Shown here piece after piece: positions 7,622-16,363 of a stretch of DNA of 50,329 bases. Made by a program: the position numbers and the translations under genes. The stretch is from Candidatus Bipolaricaulota bacterium (GTDB lineage: Bacteria; Bipolaricaulota; Bipolaricaulia; Bipolaricaulales; Bipolaricaulaceae), in assembly GCA_030550535.1 (NCBI GenBank), contig JAUQPF010000040.1:1-50329 (forward strand), in the 5' to 3' direction. Position 1 is the first letter of the stretch. The number at the start of each line of letters is the position of its first letter. The notes beneath the pieces are model-generated. The model was not told the DNA's origin, ran no database searches, and was given only the letters and a program-made list of their open reading frames with translations.

Positions 7622-10534
7622 ATGGAGATCCTGGCGGGGCTCACGGAGGAACAGCGGGAGGCGGTGACCCACGGACCGGGGCCCCTCCTCGTCCTCGCCG
7701 GGGTGGGCACGGGGAAGACCACGGTCATCGCCCGCCGCATCGCCTACCTCATCGCCCAGGGCTTCGTACAAAGGCCCAGCCAACTTTTGGTGTTCACCTT
7801 CTCCAACCAGGCCGCGGAGGAGATGCTGGATCGGGCCTTCGAGTGGATCCGCTACGCCGCCTTGGACGCGTGGGTGGCCACCTACCATTCTGTGTGCGAG
7901 CGGATCCTCCGGGAGAACGCCCCCCTTGCGGGCCTTCCCCCGGACTTCAAGGTCCTGGACGAGTGGGATCAGCGCGTTTTCCTCTTGGATCACCTCACGG
8001 ATTTGCCCCTGCGGAAACTGCGGCCCCAGGCCCTGCGCCGCCCCCTCACCTTCCTCGCGCCCTTCCTCGCCCATATCAGCCGGGCCAAGGACGAGTCCTT
8101 GACCCCTGAGGATTACCTGCGGTGGTGGGAGGCCCACAAGGACGCGCTCGCCCCGGACGCACGGGAGCTCTACCGGGAGCTGGGGGAGGCCTACCAGACC
8201 TACCAGGAGCTCCTGCGGCAAGAGGGCTACGTGGACTTTGGCGACCTCATCCTGCGCGCGGTGGCGCTTTTGGAGAAGCATCCAAGCCTCCTTTCCGAAT
8301 ACCACGGGCGTTTCCCTTTTGTGCTGGCCGATGAGTTCCAGGACACAAGCCGAGCGGAGCTCCGGCTCGTCACCCTCCTTGCGGCCCACGGGAACGTCAC
8401 GGTGGTGGGCGACGACGACCAGGCCATCTACGGGTTCCGCGGCGTCCCCTGGGACAACCTCCTTTCTTTCCTGCGAGCGTTTCCCCAGGCCAAAGTGGTG
8501 GTGCTCACCCGCAACTTCCGCTCCACCCAAGGGATTCTGGACTGCGCCATGCGCCTCATCCGCCACAACGCCTATCGTTTGGAGGCCTTATCCATCCGCG
8601 GAGAGATTCCCCAAAGCATCACCAAGGAGCTGCGTTCGCCGCATGGGCCGGGTTTAGCCCCTGTGCACCGCCATTTTCCCTCCGTCTTGGAGGAGGCGGC
8701 CTTCGTAGCCCAGAAGGCCAAGGAACTCCATGACCAGGGAATCCCCTACCGGGAGATGGCGGTGCTTTACCGCAACCGGTACCGCCCGGATCCTTATTTG
8801 CGGGCGCTTTCGGAGGAGGGGGTGCCCTGGGTCCTCACCGGCGGCTTCCGCGCCGGGCTCTTCGACCAGGAGGAGATCAAGCTCCTCCTCTCGTTCCTGC
8901 GGGTCCTGGCCGATCCCCGCGATGACCAGTCCCTTTACCACCTCCTCGGCTCGCCCATCTACCGGCTGGACGGAGCGGAGCTGGCCCGGCTCACGGGGCT
9001 TGCGCAAACCACCCATCGGCCGCTGCGGGAGCTTCTCCGGGAGGCGGTGGAGAAAGGGGAGCTTGGCCCGGAGGCCCTGGCCACAGCCCGCCGCGCCCTA
9101 GAGGACTTGGAATACTGCGAGAACCTGGCGCGGGGCTCCCCCACGGGCCAGGTGCTCTACGCCTTCTTGGCGGAGCGCACAGGGTACCTCACCCAACTCG
9201 CCCGCGAGGTCTCCTTCCGCAGCCAGCGCGCCCTGGAAAACATCGCGCGCTTCTTCGAGGAGGTGGTGCGCAGGTTCGAGGAGATCGCCCGCTACGACCG
9301 GGTGCCCTGGTTCGTGCGGTACGTGGAGGAGCTGCGGGAGCTTGGGTGGAACCCCATGGTGGGCGAGGCCGAGCCCGGTCTGGACGCCGTGCAGGTCATG
9401 ACCTTCCACCAGGCTAAGGGCCGGGAGTTCGAGGCCGTCTTCCTCACCGGGCTTGTGGAGGACTTCTTCCCCGGGCGCCTGCAGCGCGCAGCCTTCCCCC
9501 TCCCGCGGGAGCTCATCCCTGAAGACCTCCCGCCCGACGTGGCCCACCTGGAGGAGCAACGCCGGCTCTTCTATGTGGGCATGACCCGAGCCAAGCGTCA
9601 TCTTTTCCTCCTTTCCGCGGACGACTACCGCCTCCCTGGGGAGGAGCCCCGCAAAAGGCCGGCCAAGATCTCGCGGTTCGTGGTGGAGGCCTTGGGCGAG
9701 GAGAACCTGAGCGCCCGGGCCCCGGAGACCCCCCCGCTTTTCCGCATCGCCCGTGCCGCCCAAACCCCTGAGCCCGTCCCGCCAGGTAAGCTCGAGGCCA
9801 CCCTGCAGCTTTCCTTCCGCCAGGTGGACGACTGGCTCACCTGCCCCCTCAAGTACAAGTACATCCACGTTTTGCGCGTGCCCATACGCCTCCACCCCGT
9901 GGTGATCCTGGGGAACGCCGTGCACCAGGCGATCCAGGCCTATCACCTGGCGCGCAAGCAAGGCCGGAGCCTTCCCCTCGAGGAGCTCCTTTCCGTGTTC
10001 CACCGGGCCTGGCGCTCCGAGGGCTTCCTCTCCGCGGCCCACGAGGAGGAGCTGCGCCGCCACGGTGAGGAGGCCCTGCGTTGTTTCTTCGAGCACGAGG
10101 AAAGGGAGGGCGTGCGGCCCACCTTCGTGGAGCAGTACTTCGCCTTCGAGGAAGAGGGGATCAAGGTGGTGGGGTATTGGGACCGGGTGGACCGGCGGCG
10201 GGAGGGCGCGGTGATCATCGACTACAAGACCTCGGAGGCGAAAGTGGAGTCCGCGGATCGCCGGGCTCAGGAGTCTTTGCAGCTTGGGATCTATGCTTTG
10301 GCCTACGAGCGGGCCTTCGGGGAGCGGCCCAAGGCCCTGGAGCTTCGGTTTTTGACGCCGGAGGTGGTGGTGGGGCGGGCCGAGCCCACGGACCGCATGC
10401 TGAAAAAGGCTTGGGAGGCGGTGCGGGAGGCGGCGGCGGGCATCCGCCGCGAGGATTTCCGGCCCAAACCCTCCTTTGCCGCTTGCGCCCCCTGCGCCTA
10501 CCGCACCATCTGCCCCGCCGCTCTGCCCCTCTGA
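7622..10534 (+). CDS. UvrD/AddA-like superfamily 1 helicase fused to Fe-S PD-(D/E)XK nuclease
   Basis: A 970-residue ATP-dependent 3'-5' DNA helicase with a C-terminal nuclease. Helicase motifs appear in order: AGVGTGKT (Walker A), TFSNQAAEEM (Ia), ADEFQDTS (II), GDDDQAIYGFRG (III), RNFRST (IV), VMTFHQAKGREFE (V) and YVGMTRAKR (VI). The nuclease domain (about residues 735-970) has GNAVHQAI, GYWDRVD and VIIDYKTS, the RecB-family catalytic set. A cysteine before it (LTCPLKY) and the terminal CAPCAYRTIC supply four cysteines, as in AddB/Cas4-type Fe-S nucleases. This combines AddA-like helicase with AddB-like Fe-S nuclease features in one chain. No addB partner is adjacent. ATG 7622 is preferred over GTG 7616 because of the promoter spacing. 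The likely role is double-strand-break processing or repair. Confidence 0.92.
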   Translation: MEILAGLTEEQREAVTHGPGPLLVLAGVGTGKTTVIARRIAYLIAQGFVQRPSQLLVFTFSNQAAEEMLDRAFEWIRYAALDAWVATYHSVCERILRENAPLAGLPPDFKVLDEWDQRVFLLDHLTDLPLRKLRPQALRRPLTFLAPFLAHISRAKDESLTPEDYLRWWEAHKDALAPDARELYRELGEAYQTYQELLRQEGYVDFGDLILRAVALLEKHPSLLSEYHGRFPFVLADEFQDTSRAELRLVTLLAAHGNVTVVGDDDQAIYGFRGVPWDNLLSFLRAFPQAKVVVLTRNFRSTQGILDCAMRLIRHNAYRLEALSIRGEIPQSITKELRSPHGPGLAPVHRHFPSVLEEAAFVAQKAKELHDQGIPYREMAVLYRNRYRPDPYLRALSEEGVPWVLTGGFRAGLFDQEEIKLLLSFLRVLADPRDDQSLYHLLGSPIYRLDGAELARLTGLAQTTHRPLRELLREAVEKGELGPEALATARRALEDLEYCENLARGSPTGQVLYAFLAERTGYLTQLAREVSFRSQRALENIARFFEEVVRRFEEIARYDRVPWFVRYVEELRELGWNPMVGEAEPGLDAVQVMTFHQAKGREFEAVFLTGLVEDFFPGRLQRAAFPLPRELIPEDLPPDVAHLEEQRRLFYVGMTRAKRHLFLLSADDYRLPGEEPRKRPAKISRFVVEALGEENLSARAPETPPLFRIARAAQTPEPVPPGKLEATLQLSFRQVDDWLTCPLKYKYIHVLRVPIRLHPVVILGNAVHQAIQAYHLARKQGRSLPLEELLSVFHRAWRSEGFLSAAHEEELRRHGEEALRCFFEHEEREGVRPTFVEQYFAFEEEGIKVVGYWDRVDRRREGAVIIDYKTSEAKVESADRRAQESLQLGIYALAYERAFGERPKALELRFLTPEVVVGRAEPTDRMLKKAWEAVREAAAGIRREDFRPKPSFAACAPCAYRTICPAALPL

Positions 10535-10545
10535 GCCCAACCCCT

Positions 10546-10551
10546 TACAAT
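10546..10551 (+). promoter_or_regulatory. -10 box of aspS
   Basis: TACAAT in the 39-base gap after the helicase-nuclease gene, 22 bases before the aspS ATG. The leader contains a normal ribosome binding site (CAGGGAGG), so this gene is not leaderless. Confidence 0.4.
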
Positions 10552-10573
10552 CCCAGGTCATCAGGGAGGACGG

Positions 10574-12304
10574 ATGAGACGCGAACGCTGCGGGGAACTG
10601 GGGTTGGGCGCGGTGGGAAAGAGGGTCACTCTCGCCGGCTGGGTTCAGGCCGTGCGGGACTTCGGGAGCCTCACGTTCGTGGACCTGCGGGATAGCTCAG
10701 GTTTGGTGCAGCTTGTGTTTCGGGGGATGCCCGAAGCCCGGGAGCTTGGCCGGGAGGACGTGATCCGTGTTTCGGGCACGGTGGTCCGCCGCGAGAACCC
10801 CAACCCCCATCTTCCCACGGGCGAGGTCGAGGTGGCCGTGGAGCACCTGGAGATCCTGGCCAAGTCCAAACCGCTCCCCTTCCTTCCCGACGAAGACGTT
10901 AAGGCCAGCGAGGAGACCCGCTTGCGCTACCGCTTTTTGGACCTCCGCCGACCCAGGATGCAACGCAATCTGCGCCTGCGCCACAAGGTGTGCCTGGCCA
11001 TCCGCCAGTACCTGGACGCCCAGGGGTTCATCGAGGTGGAAACCCCCATGCTCACCCGCTCCACGCCCGAGGGCGCCCGGGACTTCCTGGTGCCCAGCCG
11101 CCTGGAGCCCGGGAAGTTCTACGCGCTCCCCCAATCGCCCCAACTCTTCAAGCAAATCCTCGTCTGCTCCGGAGTGGAGCGTTATTTCCAGATCGTGCGC
11201 TGCTTCCGGGACGAGGACCTCCGGGCCGACCGCCAGCCGGAGTTCACCCAGCTCGATCTGGAGATGGCTTTCCTCGAGGACCCCGAGGAGCTCTTTTCGC
11301 TTCTTGAGGGCTTGGTCGCCCATGTGTTCCGGGAGACGCTGGGCATCGCCATTGAAACGCCCTTCCCCCGCATCCCCTACGCGGAGGCCATGGCCCGCTA
11401 CGGCTCGGATAAACCCGACCTCCGGTTTGGTCTAGAGATCGTGGATCTCTCGGAGCTCTTTGCCCACGCGGGCTTCCAGGTGTTCGAGAGCGCCCTGCGG
11501 GAGGGCGGGGTGGTGCGAGGGCTTCCCGTTCCGGGAGGAGCGGAGCTCTCCCGCGGGGAACTGGGAAAGCTGGAGGAGGCAGCAAGGAAAGCGGGGCTGG
11601 GCGGCCTCCTATGGGTGAAGGTGGGCGAGGGCCTCCAGTCCCCCTTGAGCAAGCACGTCCCGGGGGGCGTTCTCGAGAAGGCCGCGGCCCAGGCCGGATT
11701 GGGAAAGGGCGACCTCCTCCTTTTGGCGGCCGGGCCCCAAAAGACGGTGGCCCAGGCCCTGGGCGAGCTGCGCCTGCGCCTGGCCCGCGAGCGCGGCCTC
11801 ATCCCCAAGGGCCGCTGGGCCTTCGCCTGGATCGTGGACTTCCCCCTCTTCAAGCTCTCCGAAGAAGGGCGCGTCGAGTCCGAACACCATCCCTTCACGT
11901 CCCCCAGGGACGAGGACCTTCCGTTTTTGGAGACCGATCCCTTGCGGGTGCGCGCGAAGTGCTACGACCTTGTGCTGAACGGGGTGGAGCTGGCCTCCGG
12001 CTCCATCCGCATCCACCGGCGGGAGCTCCAGGAGCGGGTGTTCAAGATCCTGGGGATCGGCCCGGAGGAGGCGGAGCGCCGGTTCGGCTTTTTCCTGCGG
12101 GCCTTGGAGTACGGGGCGCCGCCCCACGGAGGCATCGCCTTCGGATTGGATCGCTGGGTGATGATGCTCGCCGGTGAGAACTCCATCCGGGAGGTGATCG
12201 CCTTTCCCAAGACGGCCACGGGCGCCTGCCCCTTGACCGGAGCCCCCGCCGAAGTGGACGAGTCCCAGCTCCGCGAGCTCCACATCAAGGTGGACCTGGA
12301 ATAA
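10574..12304 (+). CDS. aspS: Aspartyl-tRNA synthetase (bacterial type)
   Basis: A 576-residue class II synthetase that charges tRNA-Asp. The N-terminal OB anticodon-binding domain includes GWVQAVRDFGSLTFVDLRD. Class II motif 2 is FRDEDLRADRQPEFTQLDLEM, the bacterial GAD insertion fills about residues 290-410, and motif 3 is GLDRWVMMLAG. The length is typical of bacterial AspRS. At the OB-fold position where discriminating enzymes usually have Leu (RDLG) and several non-discriminating ones have His (RDHG), this protein has Phe (RDFG), so specificity toward tRNA-Asn cannot be read directly. gatB in this window makes the question relevant. Its stop overlaps the next gene's ATG by one base. Confidence 0.96.
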   Translation: MRRERCGELGLGAVGKRVTLAGWVQAVRDFGSLTFVDLRDSSGLVQLVFRGMPEARELGREDVIRVSGTVVRRENPNPHLPTGEVEVAVEHLEILAKSKPLPFLPDEDVKASEETRLRYRFLDLRRPRMQRNLRLRHKVCLAIRQYLDAQGFIEVETPMLTRSTPEGARDFLVPSRLEPGKFYALPQSPQLFKQILVCSGVERYFQIVRCFRDEDLRADRQPEFTQLDLEMAFLEDPEELFSLLEGLVAHVFRETLGIAIETPFPRIPYAEAMARYGSDKPDLRFGLEIVDLSELFAHAGFQVFESALREGGVVRGLPVPGGAELSRGELGKLEEAARKAGLGGLLWVKVGEGLQSPLSKHVPGGVLEKAAAQAGLGKGDLLLLAAGPQKTVAQALGELRLRLARERGLIPKGRWAFAWIVDFPLFKLSEEGRVESEHHPFTSPRDEDLPFLETDPLRVRAKCYDLVLNGVELASGSIRIHRRELQERVFKILGIGPEEAERRFGFFLRALEYGAPPHGGIAFGLDRWVMMLAGENSIREVIAFPKTATGACPLTGAPAEVDESQLRELHIKVDLE

Positions 12305-13125
12305 TGCGCCCAAGGGCTTGGTTCTTTAGCGTGCTGGCCCTCGCGGGCCTGATCCTCCTCGTGGCCGGGCTTCAGGGCACGACCTTCCGCGAGGGCAAAC
12401 CCTGGCCCTCGGTGCCCCCCTCCTCCCTCGGCCAGCCCACCCCCAAACCCGGGGACTTCCCCACGGATTGGCTCCTTCAACTCCTACGGTTCCTCTTTTT
12501 CGCCGGGCTCCTCATGCTCGTTTTAAGCCTGTTCTTCCGGGATCTGCGCCGCCACCTCCTGCGCCTGGCGTTCGTCATGGGCCTCCTTTTCCTGGCCTGG
12601 TACGCCCTGCAGCGCCTTCCCAGAAGCGAGCTGGAAAGGGCTCCCGCGGAGACGGCCGCGCCCTCCGGCGCTCCCGCCGCGGAAGGCGCTTCGGAAGCCA
12701 TGGAGATCCGGCCGCCGGGATGGTCCGTGTACGTGGGTGCCCTGGCCGTGGGCACGCTTTTGGCCCTCTGGCTCACGCCGAAGCTGATGGCCCGGGTGGA
12801 GCGCCTGCGCCAAGCGCGGGCCCTGGAGGAGGTGGCCCGCGAAGCCCGCCGCGAGTTGACCCAGGGAGCACCGGTGAGCGATGTGGTCCTCCGCTGCTGG
12901 CTGCGGATGGTGGAGATCCTGAGCCGCCGCTCGGGCGCCCGCGATCAACCCCACCTCACCCCCCGCGAGTTCGCCCAAGCCCTGGCAAACTTGGGCTTCC
13001 GGGACGAAGCTATTTCCCTTTTGACCCAGCTTTTCGAGGAGGTGCGCTACGGCCACAAGGACAGCGAGAGCCGGCGGGAGCCGGCCCTCTCCGCCCTTTC
13101 CGCGTTGGAGAGGGCTTACGGCTGA
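12304..13125 (+). CDS. DUF4129-domain membrane protein
   Basis: A 273-residue protein. An N-terminal signal-like helix (WFFSVLALAGLILLVAGL) and two further helices around residues 57-103 precede an Ala/Pro-rich linker. Another helix lies near residues 142-163. A cytoplasmic C-terminal DUF4129 domain follows, with the usual region HLTPREFAQALANLGF and LTQLFEEVRYGH near the end. DUF4129 proteins typically accompany MoxR ATPases and DUF58 proteins, as here, in operons linked to envelope maturation or metal-chelatase-like functions. It overlaps aspS by one base and starts a five-gene operon. The molecular function is unknown. Confidence 0.85.
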   Translation: MRPRAWFFSVLALAGLILLVAGLQGTTFREGKPWPSVPPSSLGQPTPKPGDFPTDWLLQLLRFLFFAGLLMLVLSLFFRDLRRHLLRLAFVMGLLFLAWYALQRLPRSELERAPAETAAPSGAPAAEGASEAMEIRPPGWSVYVGALAVGTLLALWLTPKLMARVERLRQARALEEVAREARRELTQGAPVSDVVLRCWLRMVEILSRRSGARDQPHLTPREFAQALANLGFRDEAISLLTQLFEEVRYGHKDSESRREPALSALSALERAYG

Positions 13126-13198
13126 GGGGCGTCGCCGCCTCTTCCTTGGGCTTGCTGTTCTGATCGCGGGTTCCCTTTTCGCCCTGGCCTTTCGGGAC

Positions 13199-13657
13199 GT
13201 GATCCGCGATCTCCTTGTGGACCCGGCCCTCCGCATCTTCCTCTTTTTGGACGCCCTGCCCCAGGGTCTCCTTTGGCTCGTGGCGGTGGCCATCCTGGCC
13301 GTTTTCGCTTGGTATGGGTTTCGCTGGCCTCGGGGCCCCCGGGAAAAGGCGACGCCCAAGGGGCGCCGGGAGGGCTCGGATTTTTTGGAGCTCGCCGGGA
13401 TCCTGCGGCGGGCGCGGTTTTCCCCGTGGGCCCGGCGCTACCTCCGCACACGCCTGGCCCGCTTGGCCGTGGCCCTGCGCTGCGAGCACGAGAGGATCTC
13501 CCCGGACAAGGCCTGGGCCGAGCTCCATCAGGGCCGCTGGCCCCCGGATCCCCTGGTCCGCGCGTTCCTCCAGGGCACGGAAAACACAGGCTTTTGGGAG
13601 GCCCTGGCCCACGTTGTTCAGGCCTTAGAACGCTACGCCCAGGGAGGTGAATGGTGA
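13199..13657 (+). CDS. Small membrane protein of MoxR operon (start uncertain)
   Basis: At least 152 residues from the GTG at 13199, with one helix (GLLWLVAVAILAVFAWYGF) and a basic, helical cytoplasmic tail ending in WEALAHVVQALERYAQGG. The same frame stays open upstream and encodes a second convincing hydrophobic segment (RRRLFLGLAVLIAGSLFALAF, about 13130-13192) directly after the DUF4129 stop. There is no ATG, GTG or TTG before it. Either a non-standard start is used, a base error hides the start, or the helix is fortuitous. Its 3' end overlaps the MoxR start by seven bases. The family is not recognised; position in the operon suggests a structural partner of the DUF58/DUF4129 proteins. 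Confidence 0.65.
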   Translation: MIRDLLVDPALRIFLFLDALPQGLLWLVAVAILAVFAWYGFRWPRGPREKATPKGRREGSDFLELAGILRRARFSPWARRYLRTRLARLAVALRCEHERISPDKAWAELHQGRWPPDPLVRAFLQGTENTGFWEALAHVVQALERYAQGGEW

Positions 13658-14607
13658 CCGTCGAGGAAGTTGAGGCCAAAGGTGAGGCCATTTTGGCGGA
13701 AGTGGAGACGGTGATCGTGGGGAAGCGCGAGCCCCTCACCCTCATCCTTGGGGCCATCCTCGCCGGCGGGCACGTGCTCATCGAGGATTATCCGGGGCTG
13801 GCGAAGACCTTGGCCGCGCGTTGCCTGGCCCAGGCCCTGGGCCTCTCCTTCCGCCGGATCCAGTTCACCCCGGACCTCCTCCCCTCGGACATCGTGGGCA
13901 CCCACGTCTTCCGCAGGGACGCGGGGAAATTCGAGTTCCAGCCCGGGCCGATCTTCGCGCAGATCATCCTGGCCGACGAGATCAACCGCGCCACCCCCAA
14001 GACCCAGTCCGCCCTCCTTGAGGCCATGCAGGAGAACCAGGTCACGGTGGAGGGCACGACCTACACCCTTCCTCAGCCGTTCGTGGTTTTGGCCACGCAG
14101 AATCCCATCGAGTACGAGGGGACCTTTCCCCTTCCGGAGGCCCAGGTGGACCGCTTCCTCATCCGCGTGCGCTTCGGCTACCCCAGCCCTGAGGAGGAAA
14201 CGGAGATCTTGGCGCGCCGGATCGCCCGCAAGCAGGAGGAGGTGGAAATGCGGGCGGTGGCCTCGGCGGCGGAGGTCCTGGCCATGCGCCGGGCCTTGGA
14301 GGAAGTGTTCGTGGAACCTGCCCTTTTGCGGTACATGGCGGAGGTGGTGGCGCGCACCCGCCGCCATCCCGCGCTGGCCCTGGGGGCCAGCCCCCGCGGC
14401 ACCCTGGCCCTCCTCAAGATGAGCCGGGCCTGGGCGGCCCTGCACGGCCGCGACTTCGTCATCCCCGACGACGTCAAAGCCGTAGCCGTGCCCGCCCTCT
14501 CCCACCGCCTCATCCTCTCCCCGGAGCTTTGGACCCGCGAGACCAAGCCGGAGGAGATCGTGATGGAGATCCTCGCCGGGGTGCCCGTGCCCAAACTCCC
14601 GGCATGA
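13651..14607 (+). CDS. MoxR-family AAA+ ATPase
   Basis: A 318-residue AAA+ chaperone-like ATPase of the MoxR class. The Walker A region reads EDYPGLAKT, the family form GxPGxAKT with Tyr-Pro. Walker B is IILADEINRA, sensor 1 is VLATQNPIEYEGTFPLPEAQ, the arginine-finger region is QVDRFLIRV, and sensor 2 is ASPRGTLALL. MoxR ATPases act with DUF58/VWA-type partners to mature or assemble protein complexes. A good ribosome binding site (AGGGAGGTGA) precedes the ATG. It overlaps the upstream gene by seven bases and the DUF58 gene by four. Confidence 0.94.
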   Translation: MVTVEEVEAKGEAILAEVETVIVGKREPLTLILGAILAGGHVLIEDYPGLAKTLAARCLAQALGLSFRRIQFTPDLLPSDIVGTHVFRRDAGKFEFQPGPIFAQIILADEINRATPKTQSALLEAMQENQVTVEGTTYTLPQPFVVLATQNPIEYEGTFPLPEAQVDRFLIRVRFGYPSPEEETEILARRIARKQEEVEMRAVASAAEVLAMRRALEEVFVEPALLRYMAEVVARTRRHPALALGASPRGTLALLKMSRAWAALHGRDFVIPDDVKAVAVPALSHRLILSPELWTRETKPEEIVMEILAGVPVPKLPA

Positions 14608-15857
14608 CCGTCCACAAAATCCGGCTGGAGTTCTCCGTGTTCGTGATCTTGCTCCTCATTGGGCTGGCCCTGCGCTTTCCAAGCCTCTTGATCCTGGCCA
14701 TCCCGCTGGGTTGGCATCTGGCGTGGAGCGCGAGCCTCTTCGCCAAGGGTTTTCCCGGGGGACTCCAGGCCGTGCGGCAGGTGGCGCCCTCCCGAGGCCC
14801 AGAGGGCACCCCCTTTGCGGTCACGGTGGAGGTGAAAAACACCGGAACCCGAACGCTTGAGATTTTCGCCCAGGAAAGGATCCCTCCGGGCCTGGAGGTC
14901 CTGGAGGGAAAAACGGCGGACACGGCGGTGCTCAGGCCGGGCGAGGTGTTGACCCTGAGCTATCGAGCGCGGCCCTCCCGCGGCGTCTACCGCTTCTCCA
15001 CCGTGCGCGTGGAGGCGCGGGAGGCCTTGGGCATCGCCCCCGCCTCCGGAGAGCTTCCCTGCCCCGGGCAGATCCTCGTCCTCCCTTGCGTTGAGCCGTT
15101 TCTTTCCTTGGAGGCCCGAGCGCGGCGGGCCCTTCCCATCCCGGGAACCGCCCGTTCCCGCAGAGGAGGGTTAGGGGTGGAGTTCTACGGGGTGCGGGAG
15201 TTCCGGCCAGGCGAGGCCCCCCGCAAGCTCGCCTGGAAGGCCATGGCCCGCAGGGATGAACCCGTGGTCGTGGAGTTCGAGGAGGAGCGGGCCACCGAGG
15301 TGGCCCTCGTCCTGGACACCCGGCGGAGGGCCTACCGCGGCAACACCGCCCTCTTCGGCGACGCGGTGCGCGCCGCCGCCACCCTGGCCCACCACTTCCT
15401 GCGCCAGGGTCACCGGGTTGGACTTTTGCAATACGGCCACATCCTGGACTGGGTGTTCCCCGGGTACGGTCGGCGCCATGCCGACCGTATCCTTCGGGAG
15501 CTGGCGCGCGCGCAGCTTGGGGAGTCCGAAGTGTTCGCGGAGCTTGCGCACCTTCCCACCCGCCTCTTCCCCGTGGGCTCCCTTTTGGTCATCGTGTCGC
15601 CCTTGGTGCTTGGGGATGAGGAGGCCTTGGGGCGTCTGGTGGCCCGCGGCTACAGGGTCTGGGTGATCCTCCCCGAAGGGAGCGGGGCCCTGGCCGTTGG
15701 GGGACGGGAAGCCGTTTGGGCCCAAAGGATCATGGATTTGGAGCGGGCCGTGCTGTTGCGGCGGGTGCGCCGCAGCGGGGTCGTCCTGCTGGTTTGGCCC
15801 GTGGAACGGCCGCTGAGTGCGGCCCTGCGCCGGGCCCGTCGAGCCCTATGGCGCTAG
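14604..15857 (+). CDS. DUF58-domain protein
   Basis: A 417-residue membrane-associated protein. Two N-terminal helices (VFVILLLIGLALRF and a second) are followed by a beta-rich domain. The DUF58 signature is GVEFYGVREFRPGEAPRKL (about residues 191-209), then AWKAMAR, leading into a vWA-like fold with ALVLDTRR. It is a regular genetic and presumed physical partner of MoxR ATPases. The start MTVHKIRLEF is fixed by the ATGA overlap with moxR; longer starts would run into that gene. Function beyond MoxR association is unknown. Confidence 0.9.
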   Translation: MTVHKIRLEFSVFVILLLIGLALRFPSLLILAIPLGWHLAWSASLFAKGFPGGLQAVRQVAPSRGPEGTPFAVTVEVKNTGTRTLEIFAQERIPPGLEVLEGKTADTAVLRPGEVLTLSYRARPSRGVYRFSTVRVEAREALGIAPASGELPCPGQILVLPCVEPFLSLEARARRALPIPGTARSRRGGLGVEFYGVREFRPGEAPRKLAWKAMARRDEPVVVEFEEERATEVALVLDTRRRAYRGNTALFGDAVRAAATLAHHFLRQGHRVGLLQYGHILDWVFPGYGRRHADRILRELARAQLGESEVFAELAHLPTRLFPVGSLLVIVSPLVLGDEEALGRLVARGYRVWVILPEGSGALAVGGREAVWAQRIMDLERAVLLRRVRRSGVVLLVWPVERPLSAALRRARRALWR

Positions 15858-16363
15858 TTCCGCTCCTTTTGGCTTTGGCCTCCGCCCTCCTCGCCTGGGC
15901 GGGCCAAGGTTTCCCCCTGGACCCGCGCTGGGCCCTGGCCGCCCTTCCCCTCGCCCTCTGGACAGGGGCCGCGCTCCGCAGGGCCCGCGTCCTCCTTCAG
16001 CTGGGCTTTTTGAGCCTCGTCGCCTTGGCCTGTGTTTCCGCGCTTGAAGGGGCCTTGGCCGCCGGTTTGGGCGCGCTGGCCCTGGCCCTCATGGCCTGGG
16101 ACAGCGCCGATCTCCTCCACTGGCAAGGGGAGAAGAGGGCGCTGGGGCGCGTGGCGTCCCGGGGGCTTGGGCGCTCGGCCCTTGTGGCCGGGATCGGCTG
16201 GGGCTTGGGCTGGGTTTCCTCGCGCTTGCGTCTGACCCTTCCGTTCTGGGGGCTTCTGGGGCTTTTGGTGCTGGTGTGGTTGGCCCTGTGGGCCTGGAGC
16301 CGTGCGGTTCAGGGACGCGGGGGCGAGGCCAAGGGGAACCGGTCCGAATCGGGGCCGATGTAA
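15848..16363 (+). CDS. Hydrophobic membrane protein at end of MoxR operon
   Basis: A 171-residue, very hydrophobic protein with about five or six predicted membrane helices, rich in Leu, Ala, Gly and Trp (for example LVPLLLALASALLAWAG and FWGLLGLLVLVWLALWAW), and a short basic C-terminal tail. The family is not recognised. The ATG at 15848 overlaps the DUF58 stop by ten bases, so it belongs to the same operon. The 3' end runs 55 bases into the convergent NosD-like gene. Confidence 0.65.
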   Translation: MALVPLLLALASALLAWAGQGFPLDPRWALAALPLALWTGAALRRARVLLQLGFLSLVALACVSALEGALAAGLGALALALMAWDSADLLHWQGEKRALGRVASRGLGRSALVAGIGWGLGWVSSRLRLTLPFWGLLGLLVLVWLALWAWSRAVQGRGGEAKGNRSESGPM

